Positions 16,376 through 25,164 of a stretch of 64,000 nucleotides of DNA are shown here, one piece after another. The DNA is from Saccharothrix sp. ALI-22-I. Its GTDB lineage: Bacteria > Actinomycetota > Actinomycetes > Mycobacteriales > Pseudonocardiaceae. The notes beneath the pieces are model-generated. The model searched no databases, was not told the DNA's origin, and worked only from the letters and a program-made list of their open reading frames with translations. Within the stretch, counting starts at the first letter, position 1. Every line of letters starts with the position of its first letter. The translations under genes and the position numbers were made by a program. The stretch spans positions 27,889 to 91,888 of the forward strand of contig NZ_MTQP01000039.1 of assembly GCF_001984175.1 (NCBI RefSeq), in the 5' to 3' direction.

Positions 16376-17914
16376 TTACGGGGTGACGTAGGGGTCTTGG
16401 CTGAGCAGGTGGGCCTTGAGGCCCTCGCCGACGCCGGGCTCGGGCGTGCCGTTCCAGTCCTTGATGAGCACGGCACCTGTGCTGCAGCCCCACGGGTTCC
16501 AGGTCCACGCGAGGTAACCCATGTGGTGCGCGTCGGCCCAGTCCACCAACCGCTGCATGTACTCGAAGCCGCAGTCGTCCTGGCCGAACTCGCCGAGCAC
16601 GACCGGGACCTGCTGTGCGAGCGGGGCGATCTGGCTGTCCCAGCAGGATTCGGTGACGCAGGCGTTGAAGCTGTAGGCGTGCCAGGACGCGGCGATGTTG
16701 TTCAACGGGTCGGTCGGCTTGTGGGCCAGCCACTCCCGCGTGTCGTTGGCCCACTCCAGGCCGCCCAGCATGAGGATGTTGGTCGCGCCGGTGGCCCGCA
16801 CCGCGTCGACCAGGTCCTGCATGCCGGCGGTTTCATAGGGAAGGCCGGTGCAGGTGCCCCCATCCCGCCAGCACTGCCAGCCCAAGGTCTTGTTCCAGTC
16901 GCTGGCGATCTCCGGGTACGGCTCGTTGAACAGGTCGAAGACGACGGCGTTGTTGCCCTTGAACGCATTGGCGACACCGGTCCAGAACTGCGGGGCGTAC
17001 CGCGCGTCCGGCATCGGTTTCTGGCACGTCGCGTGCTCGTCCTTGCAGTGCCAGTCCGGCCCGTTCGTGTAGGCGCCCCAGGTCCAGTGCAGGTCGAGGA
17101 TCACGTTGATGCCGTTCGCCACCAGCAGATCCACGTAGTCCTTGACGTTCTGCTGGTAGGTGGCGCCGCCGGGCGAGCCGTTGACGTCCAGCCAGCACTC
17201 CTCGTTCAACGGGATCCGCACCGCGTGGATGTTCCAGGTCTTCATCGCGTCCACCGACGCCTGGTCCACCGGACCGCCGTCCCACATGCCCTTGCCCTGT
17301 ACGCAGGCGAACTCGCCGCTGGAGCGGTTCACCCCCAGCAACCGGTACGGCTTGCCGTCCGCGGTGACGATCTTGTTGCCGGAGACGCGCAGCGCCGGTG
17401 CGGGACCGTCGACCGGCGGAGTGGTCGTCGTCGTGGTCGTGGTCGTGGTGGTGGTCGTCGTCGTCGGGTCGGTGCCGGTGCACGCGGCACCGTTGACGGC
17501 GAAGTCCGTCGGCTTGGCGTTGCTGCCGCTGTAGGAGAAGTTCGCCCCGGTACTGACGCTGCGACCCGCCGGGATGGTGCCGTTCCAGCTCATGTTGGTC
17601 ACGGTGACCTGCTTGCCCGTCTGGGACCAGTTGCCGCTCCAGCCGTGTTGCAGGGTCTGGTTGCCGGCGTAGGTGTAGGTCAGCGTCCAGCCGCTGACCT
17701 CCGATGAACCGAGGTTGGAGACGGTCACATTGGCGCCGAACCCACTGCCCCAGTCGTTGGTCGTGTAGTCGACCCGGCACGCGAACGCGGCCGCCGCGCT
17801 CGCGTCACTCGCCCACGATCCGCCCGCCGCTGCCATCAGAACCGTGGAAGCGATGGACCCCGCAGCAGCCAACGCGGCGAGCGCGGTGCGGCGTTTCCTG
17901 ACTCTTCCCAACAT
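16376..17914 (-). CDS. Secreted endoglucanase: CBM2 - Thr linker - GH5
   Basis: 512 residues. Export signal 1-40, then a CBM2 cellulose-binding module (about 44-146; VDYTTNDWGSGFGANVTVSN, GWSGNWSQ), a 15-Thr linker (151-165) and a GH5 (beta/alpha)8 catalytic domain (about 172-512). The acid/base is Glu331 in FDLFNEPYP and the nucleophile Glu442 in VVLGEFGQ; an Arg-Ile-Pro-Leu-Asn motif (233-237) and DLHWTW (274-279) are also typical. It hydrolyses internal beta-1,4-glucan bonds outside the cell. ATG 17914 follows AAAGGAG by five bases. A perfect CebR-type operator lies 121 bases upstream. Confidence 0.93.
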   Translation of the reverse strand: MLGRVRKRRTALAALAAAGSIASTVLMAAAGGSWASDASAAAAFACRVDYTTNDWGSGFGANVTVSNLGSSEVSGWTLTYTYAGNQTLQHGWSGNWSQTGKQVTVTNMSWNGTIPAGRSVSTGANFSYSGSNAKPTDFAVNGAACTGTDPTTTTTTTTTTTTTTTPPVDGPAPALRVSGNKIVTADGKPYRLLGVNRSSGEFACVQGKGMWDGGPVDQASVDAMKTWNIHAVRIPLNEECWLDVNGSPGGATYQQNVKDYVDLLVANGINVILDLHWTWGAYTNGPDWHCKDEHATCQKPMPDARYAPQFWTGVANAFKGNNAVVFDLFNEPYPEIASDWNKTLGWQCWRDGGTCTGLPYETAGMQDLVDAVRATGATNILMLGGLEWANDTREWLAHKPTDPLNNIAASWHAYSFNACVTESCWDSQIAPLAQQVPVVLGEFGQDDCGFEYMQRLVDWADAHHMGYLAWTWNPWGCSTGAVLIKDWNGTPEPGVGEGLKAHLLSQDPYVTP

Positions 17915-18034
17915 CAGCACTCCTTTGTGCAGGTGACGTTCAGCCCGCCGCCGTGTCTTCCGGAAGCGTTCAACAGGTAGGCAGGGCCGCTGAATTGGGG
18001 GTGTGCCGCTCCGGGATAAGTACCTACACCTACC

Positions 18035-18048
18035 TGGGAGCGCTCCCA
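18035..18048. promoter_or_regulatory. Perfect CebR-type operator TGGGAGCGCTCCCA
   Basis: A 14-bp perfect palindrome identical to the consensus bound by the LacI-family repressor CebR, which represses cellulase genes in actinomycetes until cellobiose/cellotriose appear. It lies upstream of the GH5 endoglucanase start. No cebR gene is in the window, so the repressor would be encoded elsewhere. Confidence 0.85.
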
Positions 18049-18262
18049 GAAAGACCGTAGCGAAGATGTTGCAAAACTTGAAGACCCTCGGCACGGAAAC
18101 ATCCCGGGCGTTCCGTTGCGCCAACCCGACTTGCCGGATCGGCATTCGTAAAATCGGTCGTCAAATCCCGGAGTCGTGGCCGAACGAATCAACTGCGTTT
18201 ATCGGCTCCGAACTCCGGGCGCACGGGTATGAACTTCTCGGCTCACTCCGGTTGCGCGTGGT

Positions 18263-20707
18263 TCACGAGACGCCCGACGCTGACGTGTTGGCGCAGCGAA
18301 GCACGCGCGGATGCAGCAAAGCTGCCGGTTCGTGCAACTTCTCCGACGTGCGCACGATGAAGTGGTGTGCTTCGCCGGCGGTCAGCGAGATGAGCATGTC
18401 GTCGACGACCGCGTCGGCGGCCACCTTGTCGGCCAGCAGGCTGAGGTCACGGACGTACGAGGTGGCCCGCACGTCGACGCGGTACCCACCGGCTGCGGGT
18501 GTGACGGCGGCGGTGAATGGCTCCGGGTGGTAGCGGAGGTCGAGGTCTTCGCCGAACAGGTGGTGGGTGCGGACGCCGCCGGCGGTCGCGACCAGCACTT
18601 CGCTCTTCGGGTCGGTGGGTTCGAGGAGGTCATCGGCCAGGTCCAGCAGCGCGGTGGATCGAGGCGGCACGCTGAGCCGCAGTTCGGCGGTGGCCAACAC
18701 CTCGCCGGCGAAATCCTGTCGGGTCACGTGCACCGCGCCCGCCCAGGGTTCGTCGTGGTCGTTGATCGCGACCAGGGTGGGCCTTTCGCCGCGGAGCTGG
18801 ACGGTCAGCAGCCGTGGCGCGAACGCGTGCTTGAGGGCGTAGTAGAGGGGCTTGGGGCGCTCGTCGCTGTCGACGGCGGACCACGAGGTGACCGGCCAGC
18901 AGTCGTTGAGCTGCCAGACCAGGGCTCCCGCGGTCCGCGGCCACCAGGAGCGGTAGTGCTCGATGCCGAAGGCCACCGCGCGGGCCTGGTTGAGCTGGGT
19001 CGCCCAGTGCCACTGCTCGAAGTCGGTCGGCACCGGCAGGTGGGGTGCGAGGCCGCGGTCCAGTTTGCCGTTGCCGTCTTCGGCTTTCTGGTGGAGCAGG
19101 AACGCGGGCGAGGTGGGCGTCAACGGTTCGTCGTGGACCCATCGGGTGAGGGTGGCCCAGGTGGGTGGCCCCTGAAAGCCGAACTCGGCGCAGAACCGCG
19201 GGACGTGGTCGCGGTAGTGCGTGTAGTCCAGGGCGTTCCAGACGTCCCAGTCGTGGCGGGTGCCGTGGTCGGCGCCGTTGGGTGGCAGGTCACCGGGGCT
19301 GTACGGGCTGCCCGGTGCGTACGGGCGGGTGGGGTCGAGTTCCTCGATGATCTTGGGCAACAGTTCGTGGTAGTAGCCGCCACCCCAGGTTCGTCCCTCC
19401 AGGCCGTCTTGCCAGCCCCAGTCCGTGTAGGCGGGGAGGTTCTCGTTGTTGCCGTTCCACAGCACGAGGGACGGGTGGGCGACCAGGCGGGTGATGTTCT
19501 CCCGGGCCTCGGCCTCGACCTCCCCGAGCAGTGGCTCCTCTTCGGAGTAGTAGGCGCACGCGAACGGGAAGTCCTGCCACACCATCACGCCGCGTTCGTC
19601 GCAGGCGTCGTAGAAGTCGTCGGTTTCGTAGATGCCGCCGCCCCAGACCCGCAGCATGTTCATGTTCGCGTCGACGGCCTGGTCGATCCGGCGGGCGAGC
19701 CGCTCGCGGGTGATCCGGGTGAGGAAGTGGTCGTCCGGGATCCAGTTGGCGCCCTTGGCGAAGACGCGCTTGCCGTTGACGACGAAGACGAACGGGGTGC
19801 CGGACTCGTCCGGTTCGGTATCCACGGTGACGGTGCGGAACCCGATCCGGCGCCGGACGGTGTCCACCTGCCGGCCATCGGCCAGCAGCGCGACGGTCAG
19901 GTCGTAGAGCGGCTGGTCGCCGTAACCGACCGGCCACCACAACCGGGCGTCCGGCACGAGCACGGTGACGTGCGCGATGTCGCCGGTGATCGTCATTCGT
20001 TCCGTGCGGTCGCCGACCGTGACCAGCGCGGTGTAGTCGCGATCCGCGGCGCGGTCCAGTTCCAGGTGCACGTCGACGCGGCCGGTGCCGTCGGCGTCGA
20101 CGGTGACGAGCGGGCGCACCCGGGCCAGACGGGCGGTGTCCCAGCGTTCCAGCCGTACGGGTTTCCACAGGCCGGCGGTCTGCAGGTCGGGTCCCCAGTC
20201 CCAGCCGAAGGAGCAGGCCATCTTGCGGATCGCGTTGTAGGGGTGTGGGTACGCCCGTTGGCGCCAGCCGAGTTCGGCCTCCGCCTGCTCGGCGTGGGTG
20301 AGCGCGGACCGCAGCGTCACGGTCAGGTCGTTGCCGCCGTCGCGCAGCGATCGCCCGACGTCGAAGCGGTAGCCGCGGTGCATGTTGGCGGTGCGGCCGA
20401 GCACATCGCCGTTCAACTCGACGGTGGCGACGGTGTCGATGCCATCGAAGACCAGTTCCACTCGCTCACCGACCTGCGGCGCCTCCGCCTGGAACGTCGT
20501 CGAGTACTGCCAGTCGACGCGGTGCAACCAGGTCAGCGCCGCCTCGTTGCGGTCCAGGTACGGGTCCGGGATGAGGTCCGCGGCCATCAGGTCGAGGTGG
20601 GTGCTGCCGGGTACCCGGGCGGGCACGTCCCGGTCGGCGAGGACCTCCGGCACCGGGCCTCCCACGGCGCGCAGGCGCCAGCCGTCGTGCAAGTCCGAGC
20701 GCGTCAT
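18263..20707 (-). CDS. Beta-mannosidase (GH2), intracellular
   Basis: 814 residues without a signal peptide, matching the five-domain GH2 beta-mannosidases: N-terminal jelly roll (to about 190), immunoglobulin-like domain, TIM barrel (about 310-620; FAKGANWIPDDHFLTR, RVWGGGIYETDDFYDACD) and C-terminal beta domains. The acid/base is Glu422 in WNGNNEN and the nucleophile Glu508 in RFCAEFGFQ. It removes beta-mannose from the ends of imported manno-oligosaccharides. Divergent across an AT-rich operator region from an ABC-transporter remnant and close to a ROK regulator that probably controls it. Confidence 0.93.
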   Translation of the reverse strand: MTRSDLHDGWRLRAVGGPVPEVLADRDVPARVPGSTHLDLMAADLIPDPYLDRNEAALTWLHRVDWQYSTTFQAEAPQVGERVELVFDGIDTVATVELNGDVLGRTANMHRGYRFDVGRSLRDGGNDLTVTLRSALTHAEQAEAELGWRQRAYPHPYNAIRKMACSFGWDWGPDLQTAGLWKPVRLERWDTARLARVRPLVTVDADGTGRVDVHLELDRAADRDYTALVTVGDRTERMTITGDIAHVTVLVPDARLWWPVGYGDQPLYDLTVALLADGRQVDTVRRRIGFRTVTVDTEPDESGTPFVFVVNGKRVFAKGANWIPDDHFLTRITRERLARRIDQAVDANMNMLRVWGGGIYETDDFYDACDERGVMVWQDFPFACAYYSEEEPLLGEVEAEARENITRLVAHPSLVLWNGNNENLPAYTDWGWQDGLEGRTWGGGYYHELLPKIIEELDPTRPYAPGSPYSPGDLPPNGADHGTRHDWDVWNALDYTHYRDHVPRFCAEFGFQGPPTWATLTRWVHDEPLTPTSPAFLLHQKAEDGNGKLDRGLAPHLPVPTDFEQWHWATQLNQARAVAFGIEHYRSWWPRTAGALVWQLNDCWPVTSWSAVDSDERPKPLYYALKHAFAPRLLTVQLRGERPTLVAINDHDEPWAGAVHVTRQDFAGEVLATAELRLSVPPRSTALLDLADDLLEPTDPKSEVLVATAGGVRTHHLFGEDLDLRYHPEPFTAAVTPAAGGYRVDVRATSYVRDLSLLADKVAADAVVDDMLISLTAGEAHHFIVRTSEKLHEPAALLHPRVLRCANTSASGVS

Positions 20708-20757
20708 GGCAGCCCTCTTCCTCGTTGGTCGACGCAGGGTCGGAGATCACAGAGATA

Positions 20758-20790
20758 GTTACTCAGGCAGGTGAAGTAAGTCAATAACCT
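20758..20790. promoter_or_regulatory. Candidate ROK operator ahead of beta-mannosidase
   Basis: GTTACT (20758-20763) and AAGTAAG (20774-20780) give inverted TTACT/AGTAA arms spaced by 11 bases, with a further TAACC just beyond, in an AT-rich patch 50-80 bases upstream of the mannosidase start. The same TTACTT word recurs in front of the ROK gene (22425-22430), supporting shared control. Confidence 0.45.
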
Positions 20791-20977
20791 GGGCAGACGA
20801 GCATGAGGTTCGCCGTGCCCTCGCTGGCCGGTCGGCGGCCATCCGCTGGTGACGGCTTATTGAGGCAACTTAATAATCTCGCAGGCAACTGTCATGGCAC
20901 GCCTGGTGCAACACGTCAAGGAGGACGTAGTGATACGTGTCGAGGAGTCCCGGCGCGGGTGACACCGGAGGGCGGTC

Positions 20978-21115
20978 ACCACCCGGCACTTCGCCGACGA
21001 CACCCGCCCTCTACCGCGGCGGATCGTCCAGCGCGGTCCGGCCGACGAGATCATCCCCGACCCCCGACACCCGCACACCGGACTGCTCGCCGCGCCGCCG
21101 CACCGCACGAGCACC
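20978..21115 (+). pseudogene. ABC transporter ATPase (Opp/Dpp type), C-terminal remnant
   Basis: About 45 codons: TTRHFADD ... RIVQRGPADEIIPDPRHPHT then GLLAA. This is the signature tail of oligopeptide/oligosaccharide ABC ATPases (RIVExGPxxEVxxxPxHPYTxxLL). The part between (ALYRGG in the +1 frame) needs two small frame changes. There is no Walker A or B. Probably the last trace of a manno-oligosaccharide importer operon that once sat between the mannosidase and its regulator. Confidence 0.6.
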
Positions 21116-21127
21116 GAAGGCGAATGG

Positions 21128-22387
21128 TCAGGGTGCCTCGCCCGCGCCGGCGGGCACCGGCCGCGCCCCGTCCTCGGAGCGGCCGTGGCCGAGTGTCAGC
21201 TCGCTCTGCAGGACGAGAACCGCCCCGCCGATCGCCGCCGCGTCCGACCCGTTGACCGACGGCACCACCCGCACCGGATGCGCCCGCCGAGCGAACAACC
21301 GGCGGTCCAACTGCTGTTGGATCACCGCCTGGTAGATCGAGCCCGCCACCGCGAAGCTCTGTCCGGCCAGGACGATCACATCCAGGTCGAACAGGGTCGC
21401 CACGGTGACCGCGGCATGACCGAGGTAGCGCGCCGACCGCTCGACGAGTTCACGGGCCTCGGGATCGCCGGCGTTCGCGGCTGCCGCGATCCGCGCGAAC
21501 TCGGTCAGGACGTCATCGCCGGCCGGATCGAGCGCCAGCCGTCGGGCGAGTCCCGGTGTCGCCAACGCCTGCCGGACCAGAGCCGACGGGCCGGCGTAGT
21601 TCTCCAGGCACCCGACGTTGCCACACGGGCATTCGTCGCCGTGGACGTCGATCGAGATGTGGCCGATCTCCGCAGTGTTCGACGAACTGCCCCGATACAC
21701 CTCACCGGCGACCACCACCCCGCCGCCGATCCCGGTGGCCATGTAGATGCAGCCATAGGTGCTGTGCGGGTCCACCGCACCCATCCAGTACTCGCCGATG
21801 GCGGCCGCCGCGGCGTCGTTGTCGAGCACCACGGGCAGGCCGAGGCTCTCCGCGAGGCGCCGCGCGACGGGGTAGTCGCACCACTCCTCGGTGGGCTGCG
21901 GCGTCAACAGCACACCCGCACGCCGGTCCTGCGGACCGTAACTGACCAGGCCGACCCCGAGCACCTTCTCGCGGTCGACAGCCGCCGTCGCCAGCAGGGC
22001 GTCCACCTGCGACGCCACCAGCGGCAGCGCACGCTCCGGCGGCATCGACGCCACGCCTTGGAACGAAGTCCGGGCCACCGGTCGTCCAGCCAGGTCGACG
22101 ACCACGATGACGCACGTGTTGCGCTCCAGTTGGACTCCCACGCCGTAGCGGGCCGGCGGGTTGAGCTGGACCAGCGTGCGCGGCTTGCCGCCCGTCGGCG
22201 CACCACGACCGGCCTCGACGACCAGACCGTCGCCCAGGAGTTCGCGAACGACCTCGGAAATCGTCGCCCCGGTCAGACCGGTTGCCGTCGCGAGCTCCAC
22301 CCGGCTGATCGAGCGCGCAGCCCTGATCACGTCCAGAACCAGGCCGCGCGTCTTCGGTCGGCTTGCCCAGACCGGGCTCCTCGCCAC
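21128..22387 (-). CDS. ROK family transcriptional regulator (sugar-responsive)
   Basis: 419 residues: N-terminal MarR-like winged helix (about 15-75; SRVELATATGLTGATISEVV, then GGKPRTLVQL) followed by a ROK sugar-binding domain. The zinc motif is complete: GH then CPCGNVGCLE in EIGHISIDVHGDECPCGNVG. Phosphate-loop and DNDAAAAAIGE elements are kept, so sugar binding is expected; kinase activity is usually lost in regulators. GTG 22387 follows GGAGGAA. It neighbours the beta-mannosidase gene, and TTACTT/AAGTAA elements lie in front of both genes, so it likely represses them until a mannose-derived ligand appears. Confidence 0.88.
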   Translation of the reverse strand: MARSPVWASRPKTRGLVLDVIRAARSISRVELATATGLTGATISEVVRELLGDGLVVEAGRGAPTGGKPRTLVQLNPPARYGVGVQLERNTCVIVVVDLAGRPVARTSFQGVASMPPERALPLVASQVDALLATAAVDREKVLGVGLVSYGPQDRRAGVLLTPQPTEEWCDYPVARRLAESLGLPVVLDNDAAAAAIGEYWMGAVDPHSTYGCIYMATGIGGGVVVAGEVYRGSSSNTAEIGHISIDVHGDECPCGNVGCLENYAGPSALVRQALATPGLARRLALDPAGDDVLTEFARIAAAANAGDPEARELVERSARYLGHAAVTVATLFDLDVIVLAGQSFAVAGSIYQAVIQQQLDRRLFARRAHPVRVVPSVNGSDAAAIGGAVLVLQSELTLGHGRSEDGARPVPAGAGEAP

Positions 22388-22405
22388 GGATTCCTCCTCC
22401 ACCCC

Positions 22406-22432
22406 GCTACTTTTCCAGGCTACTTTACTTAC
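22406..22432. promoter_or_regulatory. Direct repeat GCTACTTT ahead of ROK gene (autoregulation candidate)
   Basis: GCTACTTT occurs twice (22406-22413 and 22420-22427), 14 bases apart, followed by ACTTACG, 20-45 bases upstream of the ROK start. Spacing and AT content are typical of an operator overlapping a promoter, and the TTACTT word is shared with the mannosidase promoter. Confidence 0.4.
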
Positions 22433-22851
22433 GCCTTCTTCCTGCTCATTCGCGCCGTCGATGGCGGGCCGGCGGCACGGCGGCGCTGGCGTCGACAGGA
22501 CCGGGCGGATCATCCTGCCGCCTGGACGACACCAGCCATGCCCGAACCACAACCAGGGCCAAATGACTTTGCCGGACCCTGCCTCGAATGGGCGAATGTC
22601 CCTCTCAGGCGATCTTTCACGGAGCGGCCCCCGAAGTGATCGGGCGGACATCCAGAGGGCGATCAGCCCGTCGCTGAACAGGAACTCCCATTGCGGACCG
22701 GACCCCGGCGGCTTTTTCCGGCTCCGGCTGCGTTCGGCGGGGGCAAGGCAGTCTTCGGGCATTCGGTCCGCGCGGCTTGGGCGGTGACCGTGCGCAGCAG
22801 TGACCTGCTCAGGGTGATCGCGCCGAAGAGGATCGCGGCGCCGACGGCGAG

Positions 22852-23015
22852 GCAACCTTTTGGTGCCGGACAGACTGGCATTGCTGAGATCCGCGCGGGT
22901 GAGGTCGGCCTTGTGCAGGAGCGCCTCGTCGAAATTGCAGCCGATGAGGAGGGTATGGGAGAGGTCGGCCTTGGTCAGGTCCGCTCCGGCGAAGTTCGTT
23001 CCGCTGAGCTTCTGC
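22852..23015 (-). pseudogene. Pentapeptide-repeat protein fragment
   Basis: Reverse frame reads LSGTNFAGADLTKADLSHTL, then LIGCNFDEALLHKADLTRAD and LSNASLSGT: about ten A(D/N)LxX pentapeptide units. There is no start codon, and downstream the frame turns into Arg-rich non-homologous sequence. A broken remnant; function of the parent unknown. Confidence 0.6.
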
Positions 23016-23023
23016 CACGCCGG

Positions 23024-23286
23024 CGCTGACCGAGTTGGCCGCCGGGGTGGACCTGCTGCTGGCTGAGGCGACCCTGGCGCAGACCGACGTCACCGGGCAC
23101 GGTCACCTGTCCGGCGCGGACGCCGGGTGCGCGGCGGCGCAGGCCGGGGTGGGGCGGCTGGTTTTGACACACTTCGCCTCGATCGAGCCGGAGTGGCTGC
23201 GCGGCCTGGTGAAGGCGGCATCGGGTGAATTCACCGGTCCGGTGACGCTCGCCGAGCCCGGCCTCACCATTGAGGTGAGGGACTGA
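23024..23286 (+). pseudogene. Metallo-beta-lactamase-fold hydrolase, C-terminal fragment
   Basis: About 87 codons: LTELAAGVDLLLAEATL, HGHLSGADAGCAAAQAGV, RLVLTHF and VTLAEPGLTIEV, the usual end of an RNase-Z-like MBL-fold hydrolase including its last metal histidines. The N-terminal HxHxDH half is absent and homology begins abruptly where the pentapeptide fragment ends. Confidence 0.65.
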
Positions 23287-23292
23287 GCCGCC

Positions 23293-23755
23293 GTGGATCA
23301 CTTGGGTTTCGAGATCGGTCAACCTCGGCACGACGGCCCGGTCGAAGAGCCGGAAGACCTCTTGGGCCAGCCGGCGGTGCGCGGAGTTCGGCGTGTGCGC
23401 GACGAGTCTCGCCAGGTGCTGGAAGTGCTGGACGTCCCACACCAGCACCCGCCGGTCGGCAGGATGCGTGAATCCCGCGAGCGCCACGTCGATCCGGCCC
23501 AGCATCTCCCCTGCCTGGCCGAGCTGGTTCGCGTCCGGGTCCGCCCCCGCCCAGACCGGGCCTTCCACGAAGTCGAACACCCGCAGGATTCGAGTTCCAC
23601 CGTGGTTCTTCTCGACGACCAGGCTGTCGTTTCCGTCGACGGTCGGCTTCACCCGCTGGACCGGCAGCTCGGGCGCCGCGCCTTCGAGAAAGCGCATCGC
23701 GGCGGTCTGCAGGGCGACGACGGTCTCTTCCTCGGCGCACGTCGGTGGCGGCGGA
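23293..23755 (-). pseudogene. Aminoglycoside-phosphotransferase-like (hydroxylysine kinase type) fragment
   Basis: Reverse frame VALQTAAMRFLEGAAPELPV, LAGFTHPADRRVLVWDVQHF, HRRLAQEVFRLFDR and LETQVIH matches the middle of an APH-fold small-molecule kinase. It stops exactly at VIH, where the catalytic HxDxxxxN loop should follow, and the N-terminus is also missing. Not functional. Confidence 0.55.
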
Positions 23756-23756
23756 C

Positions 23757-24926
23757 TCAGAAAGCGGGGGAGGGCTGCTCCGTGTGCTGCCCCTGACGAC
23801 GCGCGTCCAGCACCGCGTCTCGCAGCCGGCACTGGGCGATCGTCAGGCACGCGTACACCGCGCCACGTGCTGTCGACAGGCCGAGCACCTGCGTCGCGAC
23901 CGTCAGCTTCGGGACCGCCGGAAGGCTCTCGCCGAGACGTTTGCGCACCTCGGGAAGGACTTCGTCGACGAGCGGGCGCAAGCGGCCCACGAAGTAGACC
24001 GAGTCCGGGTCCAGTGTCACGACGGCGGCGCTGACGGCGGTCACGATCGCCGTGGTGAACGCTTCCAGGATCTCGGCGCGGGGCGTGTCGTCGTGTGGTT
24101 GCAGCCAGAGGTCTTCGATGTGTTCCAGGTCGAGTCCCCGGTCGCGGCAGAACCGGAGCAGGCCCCTCGTGCTCATCAGGCCGTCGAGGGTCTCGTCGTC
24201 CACTCCGGAGGGCAGCACGCCGATGTTGCCGAAGGCGGGCGTGCGCCCGTGGGCGATCTCGTGGTCCGTGCAGGCTGCGAAGTTCAGGATGCTGCTGACG
24301 CTGAAGAGCGCGGCGTCCCTGACGGTGACGTCATCGGTGAGGATGTCCAGCAAGGACGCGTTGGCGTCGCCGTCGAGGAGCACGGGAACGCCGAGCAGAT
24401 CCTCCAGGGCGCGCTGGAGAGCGGAGCCTTCGACGAACTTCATCGACTCCGCCGGCCCGAAGATCTCGGCGCCGTCGCGGACCCGGCCGGGTACCGCGAC
24501 GACGATCTGACGCAGCGGTCCCTCGGCCGGTTCGCTGACCCCGGCGATCAGGCCGGCCAGCCACTCGGCCGCCTCGCCGATGTTGTCGAGGCCCGCGGTG
24601 GGAACGATCACGTGCTCGATCTCGCGACCCCTCAGGTCGGTCGCCAGGGCACCGGTGGTCTGCGCGCCGAAGCTGATGCCGACGACGTGCCCGGTCGTGC
24701 CGGGTATGTCCAGATAGGTCGGCGGACGGCCGCGACCTGCGACCGCGTCGACTCCGCGGTCCACGACGAAGCCGTCTGCCCGCAGCGCCTCCACCGCTCT
24801 GGACACCGTCGCCTTGCTCAAGCCGGTCAGCTCGATGAGCTTGTTCCGCGTCAACGGAGCCTGCGCGAGGACCACGTCGAGGACAGAGGCCTTGTTGTAG
24901 TCACGTGCTGTCGGATTGATCGTCAC
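23757..24926 (-). CDS. ROK family transcriptional regulator lacking the zinc motif
   Basis: 389 residues: winged helix (about 12-70; LTRNKLIELTGLSKATVSRAV, then GRGRPPTYLDI) and a ROK-type domain. Unlike the other ROK protein here, the CxCGxxGC zinc motif is absent and the ligand domain is divergent (DGDANASLLD), so ligand specificity cannot be guessed. The C-terminal ~20 residues (RRQGQHTEQPSPAF) run up to the APH-like fragment. ATG 24926, with an imperfect palindrome just upstream that is a good autoregulatory operator. No intact metabolic gene is adjacent. Confidence 0.82.
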   Translation of the reverse strand: MTINPTARDYNKASVLDVVLAQAPLTRNKLIELTGLSKATVSRAVEALRADGFVVDRGVDAVAGRGRPPTYLDIPGTTGHVVGISFGAQTTGALATDLRGREIEHVIVPTAGLDNIGEAAEWLAGLIAGVSEPAEGPLRQIVVAVPGRVRDGAEIFGPAESMKFVEGSALQRALEDLLGVPVLLDGDANASLLDILTDDVTVRDAALFSVSSILNFAACTDHEIAHGRTPAFGNIGVLPSGVDDETLDGLMSTRGLLRFCRDRGLDLEHIEDLWLQPHDDTPRAEILEAFTTAIVTAVSAAVVTLDPDSVYFVGRLRPLVDEVLPEVRKRLGESLPAVPKLTVATQVLGLSTARGAVYACLTIAQCRLRDAVLDARRQGQHTEQPSPAF

Positions 24927-24945
24927 GGTATGACGATATCAAACG

Positions 24946-24964
24946 TTTCAGTTTGGAACTGGAA
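24946..24964. promoter_or_regulatory. Operator candidate TTTCAGTT-tgg-AACTGGAA
   Basis: Eight-base arms with one mismatch and a three-base spacer, 20-38 bases ahead of the ROK gene start in an AT-rich promoter. Probably bound by that regulator. Confidence 0.5.
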
Positions 24965-25164
24965 CGAAAGGTCCGACCAGTCGCGAGGAACTCCGACGAA
25001 GCAGGACTGAAGCTACCTGCGGATGGCGTCGACGCCCAGTCGGCACTCGTCCTCACGCAATGGCAGGAGAGCTGCACCGGACGTGCCGGCGGTTCGTAAC
25101 CCAACCGCTTCAGGTTGGCGAGTACGGAAACCGTCCGTGCGGTGAGGAGGGCATCGTCGTGTTC

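Noticed and set aside
18311..20758. Forward open frame of 815 codons
   Set aside because: Mirror of the beta-mannosidase gene; no recognisable protein sequence.
20803..21255. Forward open frame of 150 codons between mannosidase and ROK gene
   Set aside because: Arg/Pro-rich reading in the wrong frame of the ABC-ATPase remnant.
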